Source: Rhizobium sp. BK316
GTDB lineage: Bacteria; Pseudomonadota; Alphaproteobacteria; Rhizobiales; Rhizobiaceae
Length of the DNA stretch: 64,000 nucleotides
Direction: 5' to 3'
Assembly: GCF_014193695.1 (NCBI RefSeq)
Contig: NZ_JACHZR010000003.1
Location: forward strand, 372,001 to 436,000
Shown: positions 52,862 through 61,733 of the stretch, piece after piece
Layout: each line of letters begins with the position of its first letter
Numbering within the stretch: position 1 is the stretch's first letter
The notes under the pieces: generated by a model
What the model saw: the letters and a program-made list of their open reading frames with translations, nothing else
Database searches by the model: none
What the model was told of the DNA's origin: nothing
Translations under genes and position numbers: made by a program

Positions 52862-54313
52862 ATGCGTCTAAAAATTGTTACAGCAACGAGCCTTTTTTTG
52901 CTCTCCGCAATCGGTGCGGCCCAAGGCATGGAGATGCGGCAGAAGGATGCCGATGATTTTCGTGACGGCCTTCTCAGCTCGTTTCCCGGCCTTGCGAATT
53001 CCGATTTCCTGACAGTCAAGCCGGCAGGTGACCGCCTCGAAGTCATTCTTGATTTCAATGGGTTTTTCGAGGGCTTGGATCCGAAGACGTTCAGGATGGC
53101 TGGGTTCGGGCCGTGGTCGTTTTTCTTTGTGCCACAAGACAATAGCGTAGCCAAAATCAATGCTGAGGACAGTGTAAAAGCCTCCCTTCTGGCCCAAGGA
53201 GTCGATGGGAAAGCCATTGAGGGCAATTACTCGATCGAATCTTTTGTGCTCGATGGGCTGATTGTTCTGCCTGGCAGCACACAGATTAAAACCTTGGCCA
53301 AGAATATCGATTTTACCTCGAAACTTGGTGGTGACCAGAGCACCTTCCGAGCCGATAGTATCGACTCTACAAATATTTTAGGTTCCAGCGATGAAGGTAA
53401 AGGACGTTGGGACTATGACGGCAGCACATTTTTCTCGGGCGTATACCAGCGGAGCATACAATCGGAGGCGCCGGTATTTGAAATTTCGGCAGACCTGATC
53501 AACCATGAGTACCACTGGGCCAATGTACCGTCGAAGGAGGTCATTAATCTCGCTTCTCTATTGATCACCAGGGGCGTTGGAACAGTCTCGAACTTTGAGA
53601 GGGTCCGGGCAGAAATGTTGCGGTCTTTTCCGCTTCTTTCTTCACTGGATGAGCGCATCTATACGGACAACCTCAAAGTAACGAGCCCAATCGGAAACCT
53701 GTCCGCAAGAAAACTGAACGCTCGAGTCGCTCTCCAAGGGGAGACCGCCGCGATGAGGCTGGGTATGACTGTATCCGGCACGGATATAAAAATGGACAGT
53801 CCAACGATCCCGTCGGTCTACGCGGCGCTACTTCCTACAAGTCTTGATATGACACTCGTGTTAGACGGGATGGATTTTGTCTCAGCCGGAAAGGAACTTG
53901 CCGCTGGCCCTGTATCGAATCAAGCGCAAGCAGAGGAGATGGGGCGCAGATTTGCCTTGAAGCTTAGTCGTGACGGCGCTCAGGCCTTCGTTCTCAAGCA
54001 ATTGGTAATGAAGTCGGATTTTTATGATCTGGTAATGTTTGGGAGTGTTCGTGAAAACGACGAGAAGAAGGCTCAACTGAAGCTCTGGATCACAGCCCGC
54101 GATTTCGACAAATCGATCGCCGCGGTTCAGGAACTTGCCAAGACCAGACCTGAGATCAATGAAGTCAGTCTTGCTATGCTGATGGCCAAAGGTTTCGCGG
54201 CAGCCAACGCGGATGGTGGTGCGCACTGGGATGTTATTTTCAACGAGGATGGCACATTAATTGTCAATGGACAGCAGGTCCAGGGACCGAGAAATGCGAT
54301 TCAGGCACAATGA
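52862..54313 (+). CDS. Secreted protein of unknown function, paralogue 2
   Basis: A 483-residue exported protein. Signal peptide residues 1-22 (LSAIGAAQGM). It has the same architecture as paralogue 1 and identical short blocks: MRLK at the start, KPAGDRLEVIL near 55-65, PSLDMTLVLDGMDF-like strands around 330-345, and ARDFDKSIAAVQELAK plus NGQQVQGP at the end. The C-terminal Gly/Pro tail of paralogue 1 is missing. Codons and base composition are more AT-rich than the neighbours, suggesting relaxed selection or transfer. Function is unknown. Confidence 0.75.
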   Translation: MRLKIVTATSLFLLSAIGAAQGMEMRQKDADDFRDGLLSSFPGLANSDFLTVKPAGDRLEVILDFNGFFEGLDPKTFRMAGFGPWSFFFVPQDNSVAKINAEDSVKASLLAQGVDGKAIEGNYSIESFVLDGLIVLPGSTQIKTLAKNIDFTSKLGGDQSTFRADSIDSTNILGSSDEGKGRWDYDGSTFFSGVYQRSIQSEAPVFEISADLINHEYHWANVPSKEVINLASLLITRGVGTVSNFERVRAEMLRSFPLLSSLDERIYTDNLKVTSPIGNLSARKLNARVALQGETAAMRLGMTVSGTDIKMDSPTIPSVYAALLPTSLDMTLVLDGMDFVSAGKELAAGPVSNQAQAEEMGRRFALKLSRDGAQAFVLKQLVMKSDFYDLVMFGSVRENDEKKAQLKLWITARDFDKSIAAVQELAKTRPEINEVSLAMLMAKGFAAANADGGAHWDVIFNEDGTLIVNGQQVQGPRNAIQAQ

Positions 54314-54338
54314 CAACTGAGCAAAATGGCTAAATCGA

Positions 54339-54366
54339 AAGAGCCGGTCAAATACCGGCTCTTTTT
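54339..54366. terminator. Bidirectional terminator between paralogue 2 and prs
   Basis: AGAGCCGGT and ACCGGCTCT form a perfect stem around CAAAT, followed on the + strand by TTTTTAG and preceded by AAA on the other side. It separates the convergent secreted-protein gene and prs; the prs stop codon lies just within its edge. Confidence 0.88.
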
Positions 54367-55297
54367 AGTCGAAGAGGCTGGAGACGGACTCTTCCTGAGC
54401 CGTGCGGCTGATGGCTTCGCCGATCAGCGGCGCCGTCGTCACGACGCGGATGTTGTGGGCGGAGAGCACGGCCGTCGTAGGCTGGATCGAGTCCGTGATG
54501 ACGAGTTCGCGCAGCTTCGAGGAGGTGACGCGGGTGACCGCGCCGCCGGAGAGGACGCCGTGGGTGATATAGGCGGTGACGCTGGAAGCGCCCTTGGCAA
54601 GCATGGCGTCGGCCGCGTTGCAGAGCGTGCCACCGGAATCGACGATGTCGTCGATCAGCAGGCAGTCCTTGCCGGTGACGTCGCCGATGATGTTCATGAC
54701 TTCGGATTCACCCGGCCGATCGCGACGCTTGTCGACGATGGCCAGAAGACAGTCCAGCCGCTTGGCGAGCGCGCGGGCGCGCACTACGCCGCCGACGTCG
54801 GGCGAGACGACCATGACGTTGCTGAGGTCATAGTGGCTTTTGATGTCGCGCGTCAGGACCGGCAGGGCGAAGAGGTTGTCTGTGGGTATATCGAAGAAGC
54901 CCTGGATCTGCCCGGCATGGAGATCGAGCGTCATGACGCGGTCCGCGCCGGCTTCGGTAATGAGGTTTGCGACCAGCTTGGCGGAGATCGGCGTACGGCC
55001 GGAGGCGCGGCGGTCCTGGCGGGCATAGCCGAAATAGGGCAGAACGGCCGTGATGCGGCGGGCTGACGAACGACGCATCGCGTCGATCATGATCAGCAGT
55101 TCCATCAGGTGGTCGTTGGCAGGAAAGGCGGTCGGCTGTACGAGGAAAACGTCCTCACCGCGCACATTTTCCTGGATTTCCACGAAGATTTCCTGGTCGG
55201 CAAACCTTCGGACACTGGCTTTCCCCAAGGGAACATTGAGATAGTTGCAGATCGCTTCGGCGAGTTGCCGGTTCGAATTGCCTGCGAAAACCTTCAT
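54365..55297 (-). CDS. prs: Ribose-phosphate pyrophosphokinase
   Basis: A 310-residue cytosolic enzyme making PRPP from ribose-5-phosphate and ATP for purine, pyrimidine, His and Trp synthesis. Landmarks: [17 protein letters not shown] near the N-terminus, the metal/PRPP motif [18 protein letters not shown] (about 125-142), [16 protein letters not shown], and the PRPP loop [14 protein letters not shown] (about 212-225). Its usual partner rplY is 6.6 kb away here, separated by oppositely oriented accessory genes. Confidence 0.97.
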   Translation of the reverse strand: MKVFAGNSNRQLAEAICNYLNVPLGKASVRRFADQEIFVEIQENVRGEDVFLVQPTAFPANDHLMELLIMIDAMRRSSARRITAVLPYFGYARQDRRASGRTPISAKLVANLITEAGADRVMTLDLHAGQIQGFFDIPTDNLFALPVLTRDIKSHYDLSNVMVVSPDVGGVVRARALAKRLDCLLAIVDKRRDRPGESEVMNIIGDVTGKDCLLIDDIVDSGGTLCNAADAMLAKGASSVTAYITHGVLSGGAVTRVTSSKLRELVITDSIQPTTAVLSAHNIRVVTTAPLIGEAISRTAQEESVSSLFD

Positions 55298-55368
55298 TTT
55301 GGTCCGCCTGTTATGCGCTGATAGCCGCGCTTTTTAGCCAGCTTCCCGGTGAATGCAAGGGCTAAGGC

Positions 55369-55403
55369 GTCACATACTTTTATATTTATAAAAAGCTTGT
55401 GAC
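55369..55403. terminator. AT-rich inverted repeat between prs and the lipoprotein gene
   Basis: GTCACA (55369-55374) and TGTGAC (55398-55403) enclose CTTTTATA and TATAAAAAG arms, an imperfect 14-base stem. It lies at the end of the lipoprotein gene (minus strand), upstream of prs, so it may be its terminator or an operator of prs. Confidence 0.4.
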
Positions 55404-56245
55404 TAATTGCCCTGGCTTTGCCGCCAGGATGTAAATTCCGAGATCGTCTTGGAGGCGATCTGCTGCATCACGGAAGCGGGCACACCGGCCCAGGGATCGG
55501 CCGCCGCCGTCGGCACGCTTTCCTGTCCCTGAATGCGGTGCAGCCGGGCGCCCGCATTGTCGAGTACGTCCCAGACATAGACCACGGTGACCTTGCCCTC
55601 GTCGCTGAAAGCGGAGAGGTAGCCCTTCAGAATATAGTCGCTGCTGGTGTCGTTGGAGCTCTTGATGGCAAGGCCATGAGCGCGGGCCTCCGCGCCAAGC
55701 TGGCGGGACAGCGGTGTGACGGCCTGGACCGGTGCGCCGATGATCGGCAGGAAGCGCACCGTATTGCCGCGTATCGACGTCGATGAGGAAACCGAGGGAT
55801 CAAGTGCGGCCGTCTGTGTCGGCTGCTGTGGCGCCGGTTGTTCGGTTACGGACGGTGGCGCCAGTGACTCGCTTTCGATCGGACCGGAAGCGGCGGGCGA
55901 AGAACCATCACGGGAAAGCGCATCGGCCTGGGCCTGCATGGTCGTCGGCGGCGCGCCGGTGCCGGGCCGGTAGGCCTGCGCCGGGTAGTTCGGTTGGGTC
56001 GGATAGGTCTGTTGGCTGTAGGCTGGCGTATAGCCGTTCCGGCGGGGTGCGGCCGGGAAGGTTTGTTGCGGCTCTCCGGCCATGCGCTCGGCGTCGCTCT
56101 GCGTCACCGGTGTGGACGAGCGCTGATTCATCGAGGAGTCGCCGATTTCCATCGGCGGCGTCAGCGTCAACGCGTCGGTCGTGTTGCAAGCGGAAAGCAA
56201 GGCAAGACAGATCAGGAGCGTGGGCGCAGTCGCAACTCGCGTCAT
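55403..56245 (-). CDS. Putative lipoprotein
   Basis: A 280-residue lipoprotein. The signal peptide ends at a clear lipobox (LALLSAC, Cys about 20), so the protein is likely tethered to a membrane. Residues about 55-165 are Gln/Pro/Ser-rich and probably unstructured; the C-terminal ~110 residues are globular (VRFLPIIGAPVQAVTPLSRQ, then DYILKGYLSAFSDEGKVTVVYVWDVLD). Function is unknown. It is upstream of prs on the same strand but probably independent. The ATG at 56245 is chosen; an in-frame GTG lies seven codons earlier. Confidence 0.82.
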   Translation of the reverse strand: MTRVATAPTLLICLALLSACNTTDALTLTPPMEIGDSSMNQRSSTPVTQSDAERMAGEPQQTFPAAPRRNGYTPAYSQQTYPTQPNYPAQAYRPGTGAPPTTMQAQADALSRDGSSPAASGPIESESLAPPSVTEQPAPQQPTQTAALDPSVSSSTSIRGNTVRFLPIIGAPVQAVTPLSRQLGAEARAHGLAIKSSNDTSSDYILKGYLSAFSDEGKVTVVYVWDVLDNAGARLHRIQGQESVPTAAADPWAGVPASVMQQIASKTISEFTSWRQSQGN

Positions 56246-56348
56246 CCCTCGGTTCGTCCTTCCCACGTCAGCGTCAGCCCCGTGCGAATTTATGGAGGTG
56301 GGGGGACCTGTCTGTCAATTCCGGAATCTTGCCGGTGATGTCAGCGGC

Positions 56349-57500
56349 TTAGACGCCGATGAAATCCAGCTGATGTCGCGAGAGCGCCCGCGGCGCTTCG
56401 CCGGTCGTGAGATAGGTCTGACCGAGCGTCATGGCGGTGCCGGTATCGGAATCGGCAATGATCATGTGCACGAAGAGCGACATGTTCGGGTCGATCGGCT
56501 GCAGGTTGCCGGCATGGAACATCTGGTGCTCCATCCAGGACGGCGAGAAGCGCGCGCCGAGCGAATAGCCGCAGGCATTCAGGCGATGACGGGCGAGGCC
56601 GCGTTCGTCCATGATCCTGGCATGCATGTCGAAGACATCACCGAAGGTATGGCCGGGCTTCAGCACCGTCTCGATCGCCTGGATCGTTTCGAGGCAGGCA
56701 TTGTAGAGCTCGCGGTGGCGGTGCGTCGGCTCGCCGATGACGATCGTGCGCATCATGGCGGCATGATAATGCGCGTAAGCGCCAGCCCATTCGAGTGTCA
56801 ATTGGTCGTTGGCGTCGAGCTTGCGGCGGCCGGCCTTGTAGCGGCAGAGCAGGGCATCTGCGCCGGAGCCGATGATAAATTCGTTGGCCGGATAGTCGCC
56901 GCCGCCGGTGAAGATGGCGCCCTGCATGGCGGCGAGGATATCGGCTTCATCGGCGCCCGGTTTGGTCAGGCGGATTGCTGCGTCCAGCGCATCGTCCGCT
57001 AGCACGGCGGCGTGCTCGATATAAGCGACTTCGGTCGGGCTCTTGATGAGGCGCAGGCGGCTGACGAGGTAAGAGGCGTCGCTGATCTGGCCGAAGGTCG
57101 TCAGTTGCGCGTCGAGCAGCCGGGCGACGCGGCCGGTCATGCCGTGCGTGTCGTATTCGACGCCGATGCGGGCGCCGAGCAGGTCCATTTCGATGAGCAG
57201 GTTCTTGAGGTCCATCGTCGGGTCGGCATTGACGCGGTCGACCCAGACATGGATGTCCTCGATAACAGAAGTATGCCGGGCCTGACGCAGGTCGGCCGAG
57301 CGGGTGAGGAGCGCCATGGTGCCGTCAGCCTTGACGACCAGCGTCTGGAAGAAGCAGTAGCCGAACGTGTCGTAGCCGGTCAGCCAGTACATGCTCTCCT
57401 GCGCGAAGAGCAGCAGAGCATCGAGCTTCTCTTCCTTCATCCTGTCCGTCAGGCGGGCAAGCCGGCTTGCGAATTCAGCCCGTTCGAAATGAAGTGCCAT
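56349..57500 (-). CDS. M24-fold protein lacking metal ligands (creatinase/ectoine hydrolase-like)
   Basis: A 383-residue pita-bread-fold protein. The N-terminal half (about 1-150) is the creatinase-N type; the C-terminal half would be the M24 domain. In the metal-dependent enzymes five residues (Asp, Asp, His, Glu, Glu) bind metal; here the matching places read LEWAGAYAHYHAAMMRT, ACGYSLGARFSPSW and TAMTLGQTYLTT, so none is kept. Creatinase and the ectoine hydrolase group work without metal, so it may be such an amidino- or amidohydrolase and not a prolidase. The substrate is not known. Confidence 0.82.
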   Translation of the reverse strand: MALHFERAEFASRLARLTDRMKEEKLDALLLFAQESMYWLTGYDTFGYCFFQTLVVKADGTMALLTRSADLRQARHTSVIEDIHVWVDRVNADPTMDLKNLLIEMDLLGARIGVEYDTHGMTGRVARLLDAQLTTFGQISDASYLVSRLRLIKSPTEVAYIEHAAVLADDALDAAIRLTKPGADEADILAAMQGAIFTGGGDYPANEFIIGSGADALLCRYKAGRRKLDANDQLTLEWAGAYAHYHAAMMRTIVIGEPTHRHRELYNACLETIQAIETVLKPGHTFGDVFDMHARIMDERGLARHRLNACGYSLGARFSPSWMEHQMFHAGNLQPIDPNMSLFVHMIIADSDTGTAMTLGQTYLTTGEAPRALSRHQLDFIGV

Positions 57501-57505
57501 GCTGC

Positions 57506-58300
57506 TTACATCTCCCTGATGCTGATCGCCGAAATCTGGCGGCCGTAATCCGGCTCCTTTTTATGTGTGGTTCGCCGATAGGAAAAAAAGCGCTCGCTAT
57601 CGGGATAAGTGCAGAGGCCGAGGCTTTCGGCACGCACGCCGGCGTTTTTCAGCCGCTCGACGGTCAGTCCCGGCAGGTCGAACATCGCGTGGCCCGCCGA
57701 CGGGGAGGGAATGAAGTAACGTTCGTAGGCCGGATCATAGGCAAGGAAGCGCTCGACGAATTCCGGGCCGACCTCATAACTTGCCTGGCTGATCGAGGGG
57801 CCGAGGCAGGCGACGATGTTGTCCCTGGCCGCGCCAAGGGCCTCCATCGCGTCAATCGTATTTTCGAGCACACCCGTCAGCGCGCCTTTCCAGCCGGCAT
57901 GGGCAGCGCCGATCACGCGGTTTTCGGGATCTGCGAATAAGATCGGGCCGCAGTCGGCTGCCAGCACACCAAGCGCGATGCCCGGTGTTGCCGTGACCAT
58001 TGCATCGGCCGGCGGCCGGCAGCCGTCATAGTTCGGCCCGATGGTGACGACGTCAGGCGAATGGACCTGATGGACAGTTGCCAGTCGCTCGACCGGCAAA
58101 TCGAACCAAGCGGCGACGCGCCTGCGGTTCTCCTTCACATTGTCGCGCTCGTCATTCGAGCCAAGGCCGACATTGAGGCCGCGATAGATGCCTTGTGAAA
58201 TGCCGCCCGCGCGGGTGAAATATCCATGGCGGATCGCGCCGCCGGCTGCTTCGTTCAGCAGCGCGCTTTCGATCGGTGCTGGAGAGGCCGCGTCTGTCAT
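57506..58300 (-). CDS. pgeF: Peptidoglycan editing factor / purine nucleoside phosphorylase (PgeF, YfiH)
   Basis: A 264-residue member of the laccase-domain family that removes L-Ser incorporated by mistake into peptidoglycan and has nucleoside-processing activity. Zinc-binding Cys/His residues are in TVHQVHSPDV, AADCGPILFAD and AAHAGWKGALTGV. It follows midA and precedes the M24 gene with a 5-base gap. The start is uncertain: ATG 58300 or, with a short N-terminal extension, 58333. Confidence 0.92.
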   Translation of the reverse strand: MTDAASPAPIESALLNEAAGGAIRHGYFTRAGGISQGIYRGLNVGLGSNDERDNVKENRRRVAAWFDLPVERLATVHQVHSPDVVTIGPNYDGCRPPADAMVTATPGIALGVLAADCGPILFADPENRVIGAAHAGWKGALTGVLENTIDAMEALGAARDNIVACLGPSISQASYEVGPEFVERFLAYDPAYERYFIPSPSAGHAMFDLPGLTVERLKNAGVRAESLGLCTYPDSERFFSYRRTTHKKEPDYGRQISAISIREM

Positions 58301-58403
58301 TTGATATCCAGGTTTTTGGAGAGGCATCGACACCGTCCTGGCCGGATCTCTTCCGGCGAAGCAGTGTCAGCTACGGCGATGTTGGCGAGCGCGACGCTGT
58401 CTG

Positions 58404-59504
58404 TCAATCCACTGGGCGAAACGGCATCAGGTCGATCGCCGGATGCGAGACGGCCAGCACCTTGAAAAGTTCGCCCATGCGGCCTTCACCTGCACCGGCG
58501 AGCCGGTCGACCGCAGCCTGGATTATCTGTTGCGTATGCGGCTCACGGTCGCGGCCGAGCGCGGCAGCGCGCTCCAGAATGCCGAGACCGGTCAGGAAAT
58601 CACCCTGATGCAGCGCGCCGTTGATATGGAGACCGCTGGAGGCGGCCGTTTCCGCAAGCTGCTGAAAGTCGACATGGCTCGTCAGGTCGGCCTCGCCAGG
58701 ATGGGCAAGCGGCGGATCGAATTCATGCATGCGCACGGCCTGCAGCGTGTCGCCGAAACCGGTGACAAGGTGGCCGTAGTCGATTGCGAGCGCCGTGCCG
58801 CTGAAGACCCGCAGCCTTTCGCAGATGGCGCTCATGACAGCCTGGCGCGCAGGCGAGATCTCGAACAGCGTACCAACCGGCACGTTCTGCGTGGGCTCCG
58901 GCAGCAGCGCCGGATCGATGCCGGCAACACCCGCTGCAAAGGTCAGTTCCTCATCGGCACCGAGGCCGACCATGCGTTCGCGGAAACCGGTCGGCGTGCG
59001 CACGAACTGGCGGATCGGGATCGCGTCGAAGAGTTCATTGGCGACGATCAGCGTGAAGCCCGGCGGTACTTCATCGAAGCCGGCATGCCAGCTGACTTTG
59101 CCGTCATAGGCTTCGAGCGTCTGGCTCTGGACATCGCGCAGGCGTTCGCTGGTCTCGACGAGGTGGATCGTCATGTTGTCGAAGAGCGGCGGGGCGATGC
59201 GCGAAATCACGCGCAGCATGTCCGCCATCATCGTGCCGCGGCCGGGGCCGATCTCGACGAGGCGAACGCCGGCCGGTGTGCCGTGGCGCTGCCAGGCATG
59301 GACGACGAAAACACCGATCATTTCGCCGAAGAGCTGGCTGACCTCGGGCGCAGTGACGAAATCGCCCGAACGGCCGAAGGGCTCGCGGGTGCGGTAATAG
59401 CCGTGTTCAGGATCGGCAAGGCACAGCGAGAAATAGTCGGTGACGCTGATCGGCCCGTTTGCCTGGATGATCGTCTTGATCTTTTCGCCCAAAGCGGTGG
59501 TCAT
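58404..59504 (-). CDS. SAM-dependent methyltransferase, MidA/NDUFAF7 family (DUF185)
   Basis: A 366-residue class I methyltransferase of the DUF185 family. The SAM-binding segment is VRLVEIGPGRGTMMADML (about 80-97), and FVTAPEVSQLFGEMIG precedes it. Mitochondrial relatives methylate an arginine of complex I; the bacterial role is inferred to be similar. The start at 59504 places it 19 bases after lgt; longer reading frames overlap lgt. Confidence 0.9.
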   Translation of the reverse strand: MTTALGEKIKTIIQANGPISVTDYFSLCLADPEHGYYRTREPFGRSGDFVTAPEVSQLFGEMIGVFVVHAWQRHGTPAGVRLVEIGPGRGTMMADMLRVISRIAPPLFDNMTIHLVETSERLRDVQSQTLEAYDGKVSWHAGFDEVPPGFTLIVANELFDAIPIRQFVRTPTGFRERMVGLGADEELTFAAGVAGIDPALLPEPTQNVPVGTLFEISPARQAVMSAICERLRVFSGTALAIDYGHLVTGFGDTLQAVRMHEFDPPLAHPGEADLTSHVDFQQLAETAASSGLHINGALHQGDFLTGLGILERAAALGRDREPHTQQIIQAAVDRLAGAGEGRMGELFKVLAVSHPAIDLMPFRPVD

Positions 59505-59523
59505 GGCGGTCGTCCCGATAGCT

Positions 59524-60345
59524 TCAGTGCTGCAGGGCAGCAGCCTGACGGCGGGCGCGAAAGATCGCCCAAAGGCCAAGCAGGATCATGGGGAAGGACA
59601 GAACCATGCCCATCGTTAGCCAGCTGGTGCCGAGCAGATAGCCAAGCTGCGCATCCGGCTCGCGGAAGAATTCCACGAAGATGCGCGAGAGCGCGTAGCC
59701 GCAGACGAAGACGCCGGTGATGAGGCCCGGGCTTTTCAGCGCCTTGGCGCCATAGACGAGGGCGGCAAGAACGAAGAGCAGCACGATACCTTCGAGGCCG
59801 GCTTCGTAGAGCTGGCTCGGATGGCGGGCGAAGGGGCCTCCAGTCGGAAAGACGACTGCCCATGGCATATCCGTCAGCCGGCCCCAGAGTTCACCATTGA
59901 TGAAATTGGCGATACGGCCAAAGAACAGGCCGCAGGGCACGACCGTCGCAACGATATCGAAGAGGTTCCAGATCGGGATACGGTTGCGGCGGGCAAAGAG
60001 AATCATGGCGATCGCCGTGCCGGTCAGGCCGCCATGGAAGGACATGCCTCCATTCCAGATCTGGATGGCACGGATCGGGTTTTCGACGATGGCGCCGAGA
60101 TCGTAGAAGAGGATGTAGCCGATGCGGCCACCAAGGACGATGCCAAGGGCTGCCCAGACGATGAAATCGTCGAGCTGTGCTCTCGTGATGGGCGAGGTAT
60201 CGTTCGGCCAGAGCGCATCGTTTGCAGCGATGCGGCGCGCATAGGCCCAGCCGAGCAGGATGCCGGCGACATAGGCCAAGCCATACCAATGAATCGCCAG
60301 CGGGCCGATCGAAAAAGCGATCGGGTCGATATTAGGGAAAGGCAT
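59524..60345 (-). CDS. lgt: Prolipoprotein diacylglyceryl transferase
   Basis: A 273-residue seven-helix inner-membrane enzyme that attaches diacylglycerol to the lipobox Cys of prolipoproteins. Signature segments: [16 protein letters not shown] near the N-terminus, [11 protein letters not shown] (about 95-105), and the conserved [17 protein letters not shown] plus [14 protein letters not shown]. The ATG at 60345 has only a weak ribosome-binding site; a TTG at 60375 with a purine-rich stretch upstream would add ten residues. Divergent from ubiK. Confidence 0.96.
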   Translation of the reverse strand: MPFPNIDPIAFSIGPLAIHWYGLAYVAGILLGWAYARRIAANDALWPNDTSPITRAQLDDFIVWAALGIVLGGRIGYILFYDLGAIVENPIRAIQIWNGGMSFHGGLTGTAIAMILFARRNRIPIWNLFDIVATVVPCGLFFGRIANFINGELWGRLTDMPWAVVFPTGGPFARHPSQLYEAGLEGIVLLFVLAALVYGAKALKSPGLITGVFVCGYALSRIFVEFFREPDAQLGYLLGTSWLTMGMVLSFPMILLGLWAIFRARRQAAALQH

Positions 60346-60568
60346 TATAGCAAGAAGATCAGCAGCTATCGGCAAGGTTTTCCCACCCGTTGAGATGCGC
60401 GGAACATGGCTCCGCGATCTTCGACGGTCAAGTGCATTGTTGGTCACGGGCCAGTGCGCAGGGGCTTATCCCATGCAAAGCGCTTGCATCCTCAACGGCG
60501 AAGCCCTACCTCCATTTTCAGTGGCCGCAAGGCCCGACATTCACGTCGTGCGAAGGGAGAAATACGCC

Positions 60569-60829
60569 ATGACGACCGGAACGAACCGCATCATGGATGA
60601 ATTCGCCAAGCTGATGACCGATGCCGCCGGTGCTGCGCAGGGCGTGCGCAAGGAGATCGAGACGGCGTTCAACGCTCATGCCGAACGCTGGCTGAACAGC
60701 ATGGACATCGTCAAGCGCGAGGAATTCGAAGCCGTGCGCGAAATGGCGATCAAGGCGCGTGACGAAAACGAGGCTCTTGCCGCCCGCATCGCTGCGCTCG
60801 AAGCCAAGCTTGCTGCAAAGGGCAAGTAA
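60569..60829 (+). CDS. ubiK: Ubiquinone biosynthesis accessory factor UbiK-like (BMFP domain)
   Basis: An 86-residue helical protein. Residues about 5-45 form an amphipathic helix that can bind membranes and the C-terminal part is a coiled coil (ENEALAARIAALEAKLAAK), the BMFP/DUF526 pattern seen in UbiK, an assembly factor for the soluble ubiquinone-synthesis complex. The start is supported by GAAGGGAG. The function is inferred from the family; no ubi gene is adjacent. Confidence 0.85.
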   Translation: MTTGTNRIMDEFAKLMTDAAGAAQGVRKEIETAFNAHAERWLNSMDIVKREEFEAVREMAIKARDENEALAARIAALEAKLAAKGK

Positions 60830-61229
60830 GCCCGTATCGCACAAGATGCTGTATAAGGTGCGGCGTGGCCCATATGTTACATGCCGCATCTTCGATAAAA
60901 AAATCCGGTGCTATTTTCCACCTGTGGACACTGCAAAAAAAGCCAATGGGCAGAGTCTTTTACCTCCCCCGCTGAATCTGATTCCATAAGTGCTTTCCAC
61001 AACAGGCCAGGCCAAATTTCCGAGAAGGGGGCTGGCAGGTCGCAAGGGGCATTATAGACTGATTTTAAATGATGATTCGAAGCGAATTGGTAAGCTCCGG
61101 GCAGGTTCACTGCGTTAGTCTGGCAGCGGTTCAGCGATCATCCAAGTGGTGGTTTCCGGTATTGCGTGTGTCTCGTTTTGTGTTTTTCACGAAGTTAGGC
61201 CGCATTCATTCCGGTCAAGAAGGTGCTGC
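60830..61229. other. Gene-free region between ubiK and ybjN-like gene
   Basis: 400 bases without a convincing gene; one 77-codon frame on the minus strand lacks a ribosome-binding site and family features. Base composition is more AT-rich than the flanks, with A-runs (60897-60903, 60934-60940) and paired TTTTCCAC and TTTCCACA words. It may contain a small RNA or simply the ybjN promoter; I see no definite structure. Confidence 0.3.
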
Positions 61230-61730
61230 ATGAGCCTTATGGAATTGGAAGTCGAACGCCAGTCGAACCCGGTCGACATGATCGAGTACGTGGCTTCAAA
61301 CAATGACTGGGCATTCGAGCGCTCCGGCGAAGACGAGATTGCGATGACGGTCGAGGGCCGCTGGGCCGACTATCACGTCTCCTTCTCGTGGATGGAGGAA
61401 TTCGAAGCGTTGCATCTTGGCTGCGCCTTCGACATCAAGGTTCCCGAAATCAGGGTCAACGAGGTGGTGAAGCTGCTCTCGGCGATCAACGGCCAGGTGC
61501 TGATGGGGCATTTCGACCTGTGGCGCCAGGAAGATGTCGTCATCTTCCGTCAGTCGCTGTTGCTTGCCGGCGGTGCCGAGCCCACTAACCGCCAGGTGGA
61601 AGTTCTGCTTTCCAGCGCGCTCGATACCTGCGAAGCTTATTTTCAAGCTTTCCAGTTCGTCGTCTGGTCCGGTATGGAAGCCAACAAGGCGATGGAAGCG
61701 GTCCTGTTTGAAACCGTCGGTGAGGCGTAA
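61230..61730 (+). CDS. YbjN domain protein
   Basis: A 166-residue cytosolic protein with the type III secretion chaperone-like YbjN fold. Its most conserved segments are WADYHVSFSWMEEFEALHLG and KVPEIRVNEVVKLLSAINGQ. Members are regulators or chaperones of uncertain function. It starts at 61230 with AGAAGGTG upstream and ends four bases before proC, so the two are likely cotranscribed. Confidence 0.87.
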   Translation: MSLMELEVERQSNPVDMIEYVASNNDWAFERSGEDEIAMTVEGRWADYHVSFSWMEEFEALHLGCAFDIKVPEIRVNEVVKLLSAINGQVLMGHFDLWRQEDVVIFRQSLLLAGGAEPTNRQVEVLLSSALDTCEAYFQAFQFVVWSGMEANKAMEAVLFETVGEA

Positions 61731-61733
61731 AAC

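Noticed and set aside
58443..59720. 425-codon plus-strand frame over the MidA gene
   Set aside because: Antisense to a methyltransferase with a clear SAM motif.
60911..61003. DnaA-box-like words (TTTTCCACC, TTTCCACA) suggesting an origin
   Set aside because: Only two weak matches, no cluster, and rhizobial chromosomal origins lie near hemE, which is absent here.
60877..61110. 77-codon minus-strand frame in the ubiK-ybjN gap
   Set aside because: No ribosome-binding site, no low-complexity-free domain and unusual residue use; likely chance.
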